From Lingula anatina (lineage: Eukaryota > Brachiopoda > Lingulata > Lingulida > Lingulidae), in assembly GCF_001039355.2 (NCBI RefSeq), contig NW_019773592.1, positions 64,001 through 98,140 of the forward strand: a DNA stretch of 34,140 nucleotides, written 5' to 3'. Below, one piece after another: positions 11,999 to 22,106 of this stretch. A model generated the notes under the pieces. That model was not told the DNA's origin and ran no database searches. It saw only the letters and a program-made list of their open reading frames with translations. Position 1 is the first letter of the stretch. Each line of letters begins with the position of its first letter. The translations under genes and the position numbers were made by a program.

Positions 11999-12172
11999 AT
12001 GGCAAAAAGTTGTCGAGAAAAAGGACAGGCTAGTTGGACAGAAACGGGCAGATGGGCAAGACGGAAAAGTATTGAAAACGCGACGAATCCCTGTTTTGAT
12101 GGTTTGATTACCCTGTTATTCGAGCCAAAAAATTCCCGCCCTTACCTTGAAAACCACTTCAATTTATCTCAG
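11999..12172 (+). other. orphan 58-codon ORF ending on a splice donor, possible first exon
   Basis: From ATG 11999 the frame stays open for 58 codons to TCTCAG|GTAAGAAT, a near-consensus donor in phase 0. The predicted peptide begins MAKSCREKGQASW and is not recognised. It is divergent from SSUH2, so a bidirectional promoter is possible. No continuing exon was found on the + strand, so it may be a non-coding RNA exon or chance. Confidence 0.2.
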
Positions 12173-12629
12173 GTAAGAATCAATAATAATAGTTTATAGT
12201 ACATAAACAACAATGATAAAAAACATCACCATAATAAACTTTATATTTCCAAAAAAATCAGAATTTTGATAAGATCATTTTAAAAGTTTATTGAATACTG
12301 AACATGAAAATATACCACGGGAAATGAAAAAAAGATGTTCACAAAAAGTTTTCAGGATGCATTATCTAAGATGATATATTTGAAATATGATAATTTAAAT
12401 AACTTTTTTTTTAGATCTATGTCAAGATGACCTCGTGAGGCTCTTGTCACTTAAGTGAACTCTCATATATGTTCGAGGAGGGATTGCCGACATCCTGTTT
12501 CCCATTGTTCGAATGCAAATAAAATGCAAATAAAATCTGACCTCAGCGCCTACTCATTTCAAGCACGTGCTCTCAAACACGCCCACACGCGACACCCACA
12601 AACATCCACCCACACACACCTACAAACTA

Positions 12630-12659
12630 GAAAGTTTGTTGTCTACCCAACAAACTTTC
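12630..12659. repeat. perfect 12-bp hairpin with 6-base loop
   Basis: GAAAGTTTGTTG (12630-12641) is followed after six bases by its exact reverse complement (12648-12659). Confidence 0.8.
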
Positions 12660-12980
12660 AACCACGTGCTTTGAGCATTATTTTTCTTCTTTTCTTTTCC
12701 AGTTTTTAAACCTGCACTGGTGCAAATACAGGCAGAGGACAACCTGCTATGTATGTTTGAACACAAACTAGCAAGTGAAATGAACCAAGTCATTTCCATA
12801 ATAGACCAATACCTGTAATAGCTACGTGCCGCGACAAGTGTTAACATAATTTTAAACCCCTTATCGACGAATAAATGACAAGGTTAATTGCAAGATGTAT
12901 AAAATCAATATTTCTTGGTATATGAAAAATATAGCTGTGAAATTTAAACGTCAACGTATCGGTATTACTCTGTGATTATC

Positions 12981-13004
12981 AATAACATAGTTTGCTATGT
13001 TATT
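12981..13004. repeat. perfect 10-bp hairpin with 4-base loop
   Basis: AATAACATAG (12981-12990), loop TTTG, then CTATGTTATT (12995-13004). Confidence 0.8.
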
Positions 13005-13391
13005 TCAATATTAAACAATTTTCAATTTAATATAATATCAAAATATCCACGTTATAACTATTTTGTGATATCTTACACAAAGAGAATAATCGGATTTTAA
13101 AAATCGTAACGTTTTAAGCTAGCCAGTGAACAGGTAACCGAATTTCGAAGGCAATTTTTCACAACACACATCACTTTTATCGCCATTCGATTCAAGTCAG
13201 CTGTTTACTTTTTCATTTACTACCATTTTCTAAGCCAGTGTGTCTTGTTCACCCTTAGCGTCAGAGGACTCAGGAAACTCGCTTCCTTTCTATGAGTACC
13301 GGGACACAAGATAAGCATACAATTAGTAGAGAGGCGACTCTCCAGCGTCCTCTATCTCACTCCACACCGACTTTTCCACGAAAATAGTGTG

Positions 13392-13399
13392 TATAAAAG
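13392..13399 (+). promoter_or_regulatory. TATA box of an unassigned promoter
   Basis: TATAAAAG lies in a locally more GC-balanced stretch (about 13250-13480). A start site about 25-30 bases downstream would fall near 13420. No coding exon follows that I can recognise, so a non-coding transcript or distant exons are possible. Confidence 0.35.
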
Positions 13400-14425
13400 A
13401 GGATCACTTCACGCAGAGCAGCTTGACTGCTACGATCGCAAATCAGAATCGGTCGACCTGCCCGAGTCTGTCATTTATCATAGTGATTTCTCCAGATTTC
13501 TAGTCATAAATTTCGATCAGTGGTTGTTTTCATAATTTTAGAGCTCTTCAAATATTTCTAGACAGATAGGGAGTTCTTTGAATCATACGTTATTTTCTAA
13601 TTTTAAATCTGGTTTTATCTTTATTTTTTGAAATAGATTTAATAGGATTCCAAAGAGCATGGACAAACATTTCACATTTGTCAATGGCCAGGAGTGGCCG
13701 CTTTGCATTTTCTTACTCACATAAGTTATTTCTAAGAGTGCCTGCTTTCTCTTAAAAGCAGGTTTAGATTTTATTTAAGGCATGGATGCCAGCTCTGGCG
13801 CAGTGCGGTCACACCTACCACAATCCGCTAACGCTGCACTGGAGTGTCACACCTAACACATTCTATCAACCTGGCATACACGTTCTTTCCTTAACATGTT
13901 GAAAACGGTTCGTATAATACCAAAAGTGGACAGGAATACTCCACTTCAAGAACAACTTACCCACACACAAAAAGAAATATCAAACCAAAAAATCAGGCAC
14001 AGGTGAAAGTTTTATCCCTTCTCTCAAAAATAAGTTATAAAATAAACAAAACAAAATATTAATTTCTGAATATATGTTTTTCATACAAAGTACAGAAGGA
14101 ATAAAAAAAATTCAAAATACTGTATTCTAAATCCAGAATAAACGTGTTTCACATCATTCTTTGAATCTATTTTTTAAATTTAATTTCACTCAAAATGACC
14201 AGAATTGAATCTTATAGTGTTCATTCTCCTTGCTTCCAAATTGCAGCAATCAATCATTCAAGGATGCCTCTCACTTCACCGTGAATTCCACAACCTCTTC
14301 AAGAAGGTCCCAGTAAATGACTTGTTGATTAACAACTGTCAGTTCTAAAAGACATATTTTGGTAAGGTTTGTATATTGGTGAAAAGAAGCTTCATCTTCG
14401 GAGTGAGAATATTAATGGTAAGGTG

Positions 14426-15065
14426 TCATTTCCCAGATTTTTTTATTCCACCACCAGCTGCAAAAGAAAAGAAAAGACCAATTGTTAAAATACCACAAAA
14501 TTTACCAACTTCACCGAAACATTGGTATTTCACAGCCATTTCTTGGGTTCAAAAATGATTACTGATGAAATTCCTTAGATTAAACTTTGCTACATTAGCA
14601 ATAAGTCAAAAGTAACTGACCAGTAGATTTGGTGTCAGAAAGATGAGAAAAAAGATGAGAAATTACCTGCCTGATTGCAGTAATGAAAATTCCAGTTTTT
14701 TAAAATTTGTATTTCAGTTGTAATTTAAACATGTCATCTTGGGACTACTAGTCAATTCTGATTTGGTTTGGTAGATTTCTACTTATTAATCTGAGTCACT
14801 AACTGGCTGGACAGTTGGGTTGCAGACTATTTAGACCCAACATTGAGACTGTGCTGACCCAGTCACTTTAGTCCCTAGGTAACCTTGACAGTTGTCCAGT
14901 AATATATTTTGGGCTCATAAGGTAGTCCAAGATTTTGTAGAGTTTAACCAATTAGCTATGAGCACAACATAACCAACCTAAAGGACCCCCTTTTGCAGCT
15001 TTCTGTTTTAATTCTTGCAGGGCTTTCTGTTCTTCCTTTTGCTTCTGTTTGAATGCCAAATCTTC
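14426..15065 (-). CDS. TMA7: TMA7 (translation machinery-associated protein 7), last two exons; 5' exon missing
   Basis: Exons are 15065-14978 and 14457-14426, with the stop codon at 14428-14426. Exon one reads EDLAFKQKQKEEQKALQELK then QKAAKGGPL; exon two reads (A)GGGIKKSGK. This closely follows the C-terminal two thirds of the 64-residue eukaryotic TMA7 protein (CCDC72), a small Lys/Glu-rich helical protein found with ribosomes. Borders are TTTCAG|GAAGAT, donor TTTAG|GTTGGT (weak) and TTTTGCAG|CTGG, and phase 1 joins correctly. The Lys-rich N-terminus starting MSGREGGKKK in relatives was not found upstream on this strand. The intron is kept, so this is not a retrocopy. It is either a real gene with a distant or unassembled first exon, or a 5'-truncated DNA-level duplicate. 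Confidence 0.85.
14458..14977 (-). other. TMA7 intron
   Basis: 520-base intron, AT-rich, no other feature seen. Confidence 0.7.
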
Positions 15066-15551
15066 CTGAAATTATTATTAAAATGGAAATACATTAGTTC
15101 TATAGATAGACACAAATAACTCACACTAGTGAAAAATAACTGGTTTACTTTTAATTAAAATAACAACAAACAAGGCAGCAAAGCTGTCAAATGTACAGGC
15201 AAAAAACAGAAAATAAAGATGCAAAATAGGTCATTTTGTCAATTTTGATGCAATAATAAATAATGCTTATAATAGCACTGTCAGTCAACACTGAATTTTA
15301 ATCATGCACAACAGGTAAAATGGTCAATAACATGAGCGGACCCACAGATATTTTCTGACAGTATTCCAAAGTATCTATTTTGATCCATCCTCCATTTTGA
15401 TGGTCTTCCAACAGAAGAAAAAATAGATACCAGGCAATATAAACTTAATAACCTGACTGTCTTCCNGCGTATTATGAATATTCATCAGTTCTGTAAGTTT
15501 CAAGCCAAAAGAAAAAACAGTTTTCCACTTATCGTGTTATCGGTAAAAGTG

Positions 15552-15640
15552 CACGGCGACGACGGCGACGGCGACGGCGACGACAGACGCAGATGATGGC
15601 TATATGTACAGACACATCTGTGTCTGTACATAAAAAGTAA

Positions 15641-15671
<31 letters not shown>
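15552..15671. repeat. simple-repeat cluster: GACGGC-type run, 26-bp palindrome, (TTA)n
   Basis: GACGGC-like repeats occupy 15552-15583. A perfect 12-bp stem palindrome (TGTACAGACACA and its complement) spans 15605-15630. A TTA triplet run follows at 15642-15671. Confidence 0.8.
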
Positions 15672-15674
<3 letters not shown>

Positions 15675-15867
15675 GAAGAAAAACGTTTCACAACAGAATC
15701 TATATATGAGAAAGCTCATGTGCTTGCACTTTTTTTTTTTTTTTCTGTTGGACACATGTTTCAACAGAACTATGACAGGACATTTTTATAAGGACCAATA
15801 AAACATGTACATGTAATCGAAAATATTTATTATCACAAACATGTTCACATTCATTTTCACTGGTTGA

Positions 15868-16106
15868 GGCTGTGCTCAGAATAGAAGTTGTCGCACTGGC
15901 AGGATCGATCTATCTAAGCGGGGATTCTCACCAAGGCGAGGTCAACGTCAACAGCTGAATTGCCTGGCATGCCCCCTCGCAAAGCAGCATGAACAACATC
16001 ATGGACCACAGAGTTTTCCCCGACTTTACCCAAGTACGTAAAGGCTGAACCCCCACTGAGATAGAACGATCCTGCTAGCGCAATTAATTCTATTCTGAAC
16101 AGAACC
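15868..16106. mobile_element. foldback/MITE-like element with TIRs of about 60 bp
   Basis: The left arm from GGCTGTGCTCAGAATAGAAG matches the reverse complement of the right arm (GGTTCTGTTCAGAATAGAAT) through GCAGGATCG-TCTATCT to the GGGGATTC block, with scattered mismatches. There is no ORF inside, and the target-site duplication is not clear. Confidence 0.7.
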
Positions 16107-16373
16107 TAAATTAAGGACTGAAGTTGTGACAACAACAGACACATATTTCAGTAGTTACTTAAACCTAATCATCAATAAAGACTATTTCATTAACAGGCAC
16201 TGAAAACAGTTAGTATGGAAGGATGGCAACTACGGTACATGTATGTTGCTTAAACATTGTATGTGAAACCTGTCCTCAAGATATAAATGCAGGCTTATTA
16301 CGTGTTGAAAGTTTACGGATATTTAAATCAGCATCAAATATTCAAATGTAGCAACCAACTTTTCAATACTTCA

Positions 16374-16379
16374 TTTATT
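16374..16379 (-). promoter_or_regulatory. candidate poly(A) signal of the DUF1295 gene
   Basis: Minus-strand AATAAA 259 bases beyond the stop codon at 16638. Confidence 0.45.
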
Positions 16380-16637
16380 TTGCAAAGATATAACAACAAT
16401 CAAATATCATACATACCAAGGTATATCAAATAAAACCAGCATACATTCAGTTCCTCATTATTCATTAAAAAAAAGAAAATGTGGGGAAAATGTGTTGAAT
16501 AGATAACTCTTCAATCATTGGATGCCAACTTCGATTTTCACTTAAACCTTGACAAACACAGCCTCCAATCAAGGAATAAATCATGGCATTTTTTTTAGTG
16601 TTTTGCATTATTTTAGGTAGCCCCAGCAATCTTTTAA

Positions 16638-19600
16638 TTACCACAAAAAAGGAATTAATTTTGGTGTTTCCTTCAAGTATTTAAGATACTGCGGATCCTC
16701 TCCCCAACGACGCATACCAGATTTTTCCAGCAGAGGAATCCCGCTGACCTTGGTCAGTAGGAGAGCGGTCAGCACGGGAGAGATGACACTGGCCCGTTCC
16801 CAGCCACTGAGATAACTTGATGCTGACACATATAGCCCCGACCACAGAAGTATCTCACCCAAGTAGTTGGGGTGGCGGACAATGGACCACAGCCCCGAGG
16901 TGATAAACTTGCCCTGGGCACAGTGAAAAAAGATTAAATGGTACCTGTAACCAGTTAAAAAAAAAAAAAAAAAAAAAAAACTCAAGTAAGTTCCCTGGCT
17001 TAGTTGACTAGGATTTCCATGAGAGTGCTGTTATACTGTTCCTGATAGGGTAAGATGTGTCCATGTGATCTTGGTAATTGAGTTCTTAGCCAGGGAACAT
17101 GACTTACCGGTACGTTTTTTTGTGAAACCGGGGCCAGATTCCAGAGCACATAAGGGACCATTCAGATCAAGAAGAGCTGAGTGCTAGAAAGGCCGTGACC
17201 TAAATATGGCGAACCTACATGAAAGGAAGACTGCTAATCCTGTAATGGTCTCCCCACCTCTCACACATCTCTCCATGCATTGACCCTCGATCGGTGGAAT
17301 TGAGCTGAGATTTAATTACTGTGCCTGTGCAGGTTGCGGCCTTACTAGCACTCACCTCTTCTCGATCTGAATGGTCCCTAAGTTTGGATGATTCTTTGCA
17401 CTTTTCAGTTATTCCTGAAGCTTCATCAAAATACTAGGTATATTTGCATGACATTTGAATAATCATCTACCTACATTTTTTTATAATTTATCACTAAAAT
17501 GGTGTTAGATTTCATTTCTAAAAAAAATTAAAAGAATCAACCTTATATGTCTACTGAACAATAAAATAATAATAAGATCTGCTATGCTCATACCATGAAA
17601 TTGTAGCAGTAGTACCTGATTTTCTGGGTTGTTATGGAATCTGGTCTTTTGGTGGTCAGCCAAAGCCTCTAAGAGGAAACCAATGCCCCAAAGTGACCAG
17701 CCAGTGTACTCTTTGATGGTCAAGGGCTGGTCCCCTGTCTTGCTGTTTAGAATCAGTGTAGGTAGTAGGATGGCCATCAGCCATATACCTTGAAAGAATA
17801 CCAAATGAACTGGTTTTATTCTAGAAAATATTTTCCTTTTATTGTTGAGTCATTATATTTAACCCACAATTTGAAGTATGAATATCACAAATATTTTTAC
17901 TGAGGAAGACTATCTGTCCAGGTAAGTAAATAATTCTTCTAAGATGTTAAAATTCTACATATACAGAGACCTATAATCAAGGGGTGTTCACTAAACTATA
18001 TATATATAATCCTTTTGGATGGAAAGATTATGTCTGAATCAAAATTTGTTCTAGGGTCTTTGCTCTTTCTCAAGTTGGGTCAATTTAGGCCTCAAAAAGG
18101 TCCAATTTTTTTCAGAAGAAAAATACCCCTCTTGAAATAACTGAGTAAGGTCAGTATACAGTATTCAGTATACAAATGCACTTGGCACCAAACTTTACCT
18201 TTATATCTTTGCCAAAATTTAAAAATAAAATTGTATTAACAAATTAAAGAATATCTAATTATTTTGCCCATTTGTTATCAATCATTTATGACAAAAGAAG
18301 GTGGATTTTTTTAAACATCTGCCCTTAAGTTTGCTTTGAAATGTACTGATGTTGACTTATATGTTTGGGTTGAATTACATGTATCAATTGCATGTATAGA
18401 CTAAAACAACAATTTGTATTTATTGCATGTATAGAAAAAATGTATAGACAATTTCTAAAAAAAAATTAAATCACTTGTAATAATACCTTGTATTGTCCAG
18501 TAGACAAAGAACCGAAGAGGATGGTCTCGTACATTGTTAAATCTGCGATCCTTACCAGCTTTAAGAACTCTGGTAAATAAGAATAGGCCTAATCTAAAAT
18601 GAAACAAAATTCACAGTAAACAACCACTAAATACTGAGATAAGAAGACAATTATTAGCCAATGAAAAGTAAATTAAAGATGTAGGGGTAAGACAATTAAT
18701 TTTCATGCAAATTAAGCACACTCAGGCTAAAATAAGAGAGTGAAATACCTTCAAAAAGTCTCTCCCCTTCTACATACCAGTATTATGGTGCCAAAAGACA
18801 TGTACAACTACCTCTTTCACTACAGAATATTAAGAATAACAACATTCTTTACAAAGACAGGAGATTTATTTTTTTCACCAGATATTTCTAATGCTGTGTA
18901 TGTTTCTGTACAGAAGAGACCAGTAGGATTTTTTGCCCAGAATTGATGTCATCACACAGTTGACTTCTGGTAGAGAGTAAACAATTGCCGCATTCGCAAC
19001 AAAAGTTGATCCGTAGAGTAACAGATCCGCCGGTCAAACATGGCCAACCCACTTGAAAGCTTACCACATAATCCCCGCAGGGAAATTATTCAAAATCTTA
19101 AAGTGAAGTATATGGCAAGCTTTCAAGTGAGTTGGCCATAAACCCGCAGATCTATTACTCCATGGATCAAGTTGTTCTGAATAGGCCCAATAACCACGTG
19201 GCAATAATACTAAATACATGTAGTGCAGGTATGTAATATTAAAGAGATTCAAAATTCCGCAAGAAATACATTCTAAACAACACATGGAAATATATTATAT
19301 TGCATTTCACCACTAAAACTGTTATTGTGTTATTGTAGTAAAACTAAAAACTGTACTTGTCAATAGGGCTTTCGGTGCCTTTCTTCCCGGTCGTCAAGGC
19401 ATCCGTTGCCAAGGATGTTGACGCATCACGCGGACTCTCGCGTGCATTCGAGACGAAAATAACATGTGGCGGGATAAGATATAGCAGGCGCATGACACAA
19501 TCCTCAGACGTAAGTTGCGAGTTTTTGTAGTGTGTCGGATAACGAAAAGCCCAGAACTGCACATGTTGTAGATATAAATGCATTCTGAGCAATAAGACGA

Positions 19601-20228
19601 TTATATCGTATGAATCTTATTTTATTGTAATAAAGTGTTGTTGTTGTCTGCTTTTCCCGCGGTTTTAAGTAGGTCATCAGAAAACCCCGCTTGATATCGC
19701 ATGACTTATGCAATGTCAGAGAGGGCTCCGTCAGTTAAAATCTCTTAAGAGATTTTAACAAAAAACCAAGCATTTAGGAAAAAAACCCTGAACTAACTTT
19801 GAATGCAGGAATGGGGTCGTTGACCATTGGTAAGTACGGGAAAATTGCCGTTTACTCCAGGAAAATCCAATTTTTGGCCAAAACGAAGAGTTTTTATGAC
19901 TTTAATACGTTAGAAGCACACAACAAACATTTAATCTGTACCAAAAAAGCACAATTACCAGTACCTGAGACCCCATGCTATCACCATTCCACTCTGAATT
20001 TTCTGATGAAAAATCTTTTCTTGATTCCAATGCAATGAAAGAGCAGTAAGTAATACAGCAGTTCCAGAACCTGAGAAGACAGGAAAAAGGGGATTGCAAC
20101 AAAAACCTTGCACAGAAAATGGGTACTAGTTATTAACATGTATATCTCTTGTAAATGATAAATTAAATATGTCAATTATTCAAACTAAAATACATATGGT
20201 AGAAATTACAGGCTTGTAATTATTGGCA

Positions 20229-20263
<35 letters not shown>

Positions 20264-21699
20264 ATTGAAACAAAAAAAAAAAAAAAAATTTTTAAAAAAT
20301 TTAANNNNNNNNNNNNNNNNNNNNNNNNNNNNNNGTTGAATTTGTTGTCGTTGAATCAAAGTTGAATCAACGTTGAAATGCCAACGTTGAATTTGTTGTC
20401 GTTGAATCAAAGTTGAATCAACGTTGAAATGCCAACGTTGAATTTGTTGTCGTTGAATCAACGTTGAATCAACGTTGAAATGACAACGTTGAATTTGTTG
20501 ACGTTGAATCAACGTTGAATCAACTTTGAAATGCCAACGTTGAATTTGTTGTGGTTGAATCAACGTTGAATCAACGTTGAAATGCCAACGTTGAATTATG
20601 GTCGTTGAATCAACGTTGATTCAACGTTGATCAATGTCTCAACATAAATTCAACGTTGATTCAACGTTGAATCAACGTTGTGTGCCTGCTGGGAAGCATG
20701 TGTTCCTTTTGCAAACATAACATTTAAAGCAAACATGGATTTCCCAGTCTTGCACATGAAACAGAAAATACTGTTCAAATATAATTTTCATGGTAATTAT
20801 CTAAGATGCCATTCCCATACCTAGATCAATCAAAAAGAATCGACCCATCTCCAAACGGTTTCCTGCTAAAATGCTCTCAGCTTAAGTAGCTCTGATGTCC
20901 GGCACGTTCACTGAAGCTTTTAGGGGGTAATGAACTATTGTTTAGCAGCTTCAGTAGCCGTGCAAGACATGCATCTAAGCCACTTAAGCTGAATGTAATC
21001 AAGGACGTATATTCAATATACTCAGTAGGTCATTGATGTAATTTAGCGAAAATCCCCTTGGAGATGGGTCAATCCTGCTAGATCAATCTAGGTATGGGAA
21101 TGGGGTCTAAATTACACTATGTTAAACTGCATGGTGCCACTGTGTTGAGTTTTGTGACATTAGTTTGACTTCAAATGCATCTTGGAATTTATGTGTACAT
21201 GTACACATGTATACTGTACATACATATCCCCATACAGTAGATGAATATATACAGATATGAACAAATGAAAAATTCATTCATCAAGTGCATGACAGTTTTG
21301 GGTAGTTTTAAAGGCTGCCCCTGAATATATACCAGCACAGAGATAGTAATGAGTACTTTTCTACAGCTTTTTACACGGACATGAACAAGTAGTATATGTG
21401 TTGTATATAGCTACTACTACATTTGTGAGAAGTGTAGTACGTACTTGTAATTCGTCTTTAAGTGTCCAGGGGTGAAAATAAGTACAGAGCTATTTTTCGC
21501 GGTAACAATTTCCAATTTTCTTTTGTGCGAATAAGCACACTGATACACAAATTGATTCGTGAGGTTCAGCTGTACAATGTAGATGACAGATACCTGCAAG
21601 ATCATAAAACTTTTCCGTCTTCAACAGGGAGGCGACAATCCAGCAAGACCATTGAATTCCGAAGTCGATAGCCGCACTTTTACCCAGTGTGTTCCCCAT
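16638..21699 (-). CDS. DUF1295 / steroid 5-alpha-reductase-like membrane protein, complete, five exons
   Basis: Exons in transcription order: 21699-21594, 20070-19965, 18593-18487, 17788-17616, 16913-16638. All are GT-AG with matching phases, giving 255 aa. The start is MGNTLGKSAAIDFGIQW. Hydrophobic membrane stretches include VIAWGLRLGLFLF, FFVYWTIQGIWLMAILLPTL and YTGWSLWGIGFLLEALAD. The C-terminal signature GLWSIVRHPNYLGEILLWSG, then MRRWGEDPQYLKYLKETPKL, is the RHPNY-GE cofactor-binding region shared by DUF1295 proteins, steroid 5-alpha-reductases, sterol reductases and isoprenylcysteine methyltransferases. It is probably an ER-type multi-pass oxidoreductase. The substrate is unknown and the DUF1295 placement is from memory. 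The length is close to the family norm and the protein ends IPFLW. Confidence 0.92.
16958..16980. repeat. poly-A run (poly-T on the gene strand) in a DUF1295 intron
   Basis: A homopolymer run of about 23 bases lies about 45 bases before the exon 5 acceptor. Confidence 0.9.
17154..17378. mobile_element. PIF/Harbinger-like MITE with TAA target-site duplication
   Basis: Inverted arms of about 47 bp begin GGGACCATTCAGATC at 17154 and end with the complement at 17378. Both ends are flanked by TAA (17151-17153 and 17379-17381). It is 225 bp long with no ORF, and sits in an intron of the DUF1295 gene. Confidence 0.8.
18988..19188. mobile_element. foldback element of about 200 bp
   Basis: Arms pair almost throughout. 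The best block is TGGCCAAC-CACTTGAAAGCTT (left, from about 19040) against its complement ending GAGTTGGCCA (about 19138), and pairing extends outwards through GAGTAA-AGATC-G and TTGATCC. Only a short spacer of roughly 40 bases remains. It is intronic in the DUF1295 gene and has no coding content. Confidence 0.75.
19357..19493 (-). other. CpG-rich patch with possible alternative first exon of the DUF1295 gene
   Basis: This part of intron 2 is unusually rich in CpG for its surroundings. From ATG 19493 an open frame of 45 codons begins MRLLYLIPPHVIFV and reaches a GTACAG donor after 19357 in phase 2, which would fit the exon at 18593. Similarity is unknown, so this is weak support for an alternative promoter. 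Confidence 0.2.
20305..20334. other. assembly gap (30 N)
   Basis: A run of N follows A-rich homopolymer sequence (20231-20304) and precedes a tandem repeat, typical of a collapsed repeat. True length is unknown. Confidence 0.95.
20335..20693. repeat. tandem array of TCAACGTTGA palindromes, end of a transposon-like element
   Basis: Units of about 55-60 bases repeat GTTGAATCAACGTTGAA followed by ATGCCAACGTTGAATTTG. The array ends in TGTGCCTGCTGGGAA, the complement of the CCCAGCAGGCA start of the element at 31021. The other end is lost in the gap. Confidence 0.8.
20805..21107. mobile_element. MITE with TAA target-site duplication (same family as 28226-28450)
   Basis: Terminal inverted repeats of about 50 bp (GATGCCATTCCCATAC at left; complement GACCCCATTCCCATAC at right) are flanked by TAA at 20802-20804 and 21108-21110. 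Internal landmarks GGGGGTAATGAACTATTG and AATTTAGCG recur in the copies near 28.2-28.6 kb. No ORF. Confidence 0.85.
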
Positions 21700-22021
21700 C
21701 TTGACCTCAGCCTAGCTGCCTGTCTCAACTTTAGGGGAACAATGTGACATAGTTACGTTATCGTCGGGCACCTGTTTATCACAGCGTATGAAGTGAGTTT
21801 ACCAACATTCAGAGGTCAAGGACAACCGGAAGTTGAAGTTACTGATATTAAAATTGCGTTAGTGGACAACTTATGACTTCTATGATGAGAAATAGTGATT
21901 TAGATTTAATTACAAAAACAAAATTTGCATAATGATTCCAATCAATATGATAAATATTTGCAAAAAGGAAAGGAATTAATCTACTTTATAATCTTTATTT
22001 CTCTCACTTTATGTCAAGTAC

Positions 22022-22093
22022 GACTCCGTGGCGCAACGGTAGCGCGTCTGACTCCAGATCAGAAGGTTGCGTGTTCAAATCACGTCGGGGTCA
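22022..22093 (+). tRNA. tRNA-Trp: tRNA-Trp (anticodon CCA)
   Basis: A 72-nt cloverleaf. The acceptor stem pairs GACTCCG with CGGGGTC, with one G-U-type pair, and is followed by discriminator A. The anticodon loop is CTCCAGA, giving CCA, in a TCTGA/TCAGA stem. The A box is TGGCGCAACGGT and the T arm GCGTG-TTCAAAT-CACGT. There is no intron. A run of five T at 22102-22106 is the RNA polymerase III terminator. The gene looks intact and nearly identical to the usual animal tRNA-Trp. Confidence 0.97.
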
Positions 22094-22101
22094 AAGCTAA
22101 C

Positions 22102-22106
22102 TTTTT
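22102..22106 (+). terminator. Pol III T-run terminator of tRNA-Trp
   Basis: TTTTT nine bases after the tRNA 3' end. Confidence 0.8.

Larger units (their letters stand above)
11302..14425. other. intergenic region upstream of SSUH2 and downstream of TMA7
   Basis: No recognised protein gene. It contains an orphan ORF ending on a splice donor (11999-12172), a CA-rich patch near 12570-12620, two perfect hairpins (12630-12659 and 12981-13004) and a TATA-box promoter near 13392. The SSUH2 promoter should lie just above 11301. Confidence 0.5.

Noticed and set aside
12455-12709. 84-codon plus ORF rich in His/Thr
   Set aside because: Driven by a CA-rich patch and a hairpin; not protein-like.
15868-16106. 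spliceosomal snRNA-like sequence
   Set aside because: Some words resembled U1, but landmark motifs (5' splice-site pairing end, Sm site) are absent and the long inverted arms fit a foldback element.
20180-20563. 127-codon minus ORF with repeated QRQQIQRWHFNVDSTLI-like units
   Set aside because: It is a frame through the TCAACGTTGA tandem array and the N gap, with no start context or similarity.
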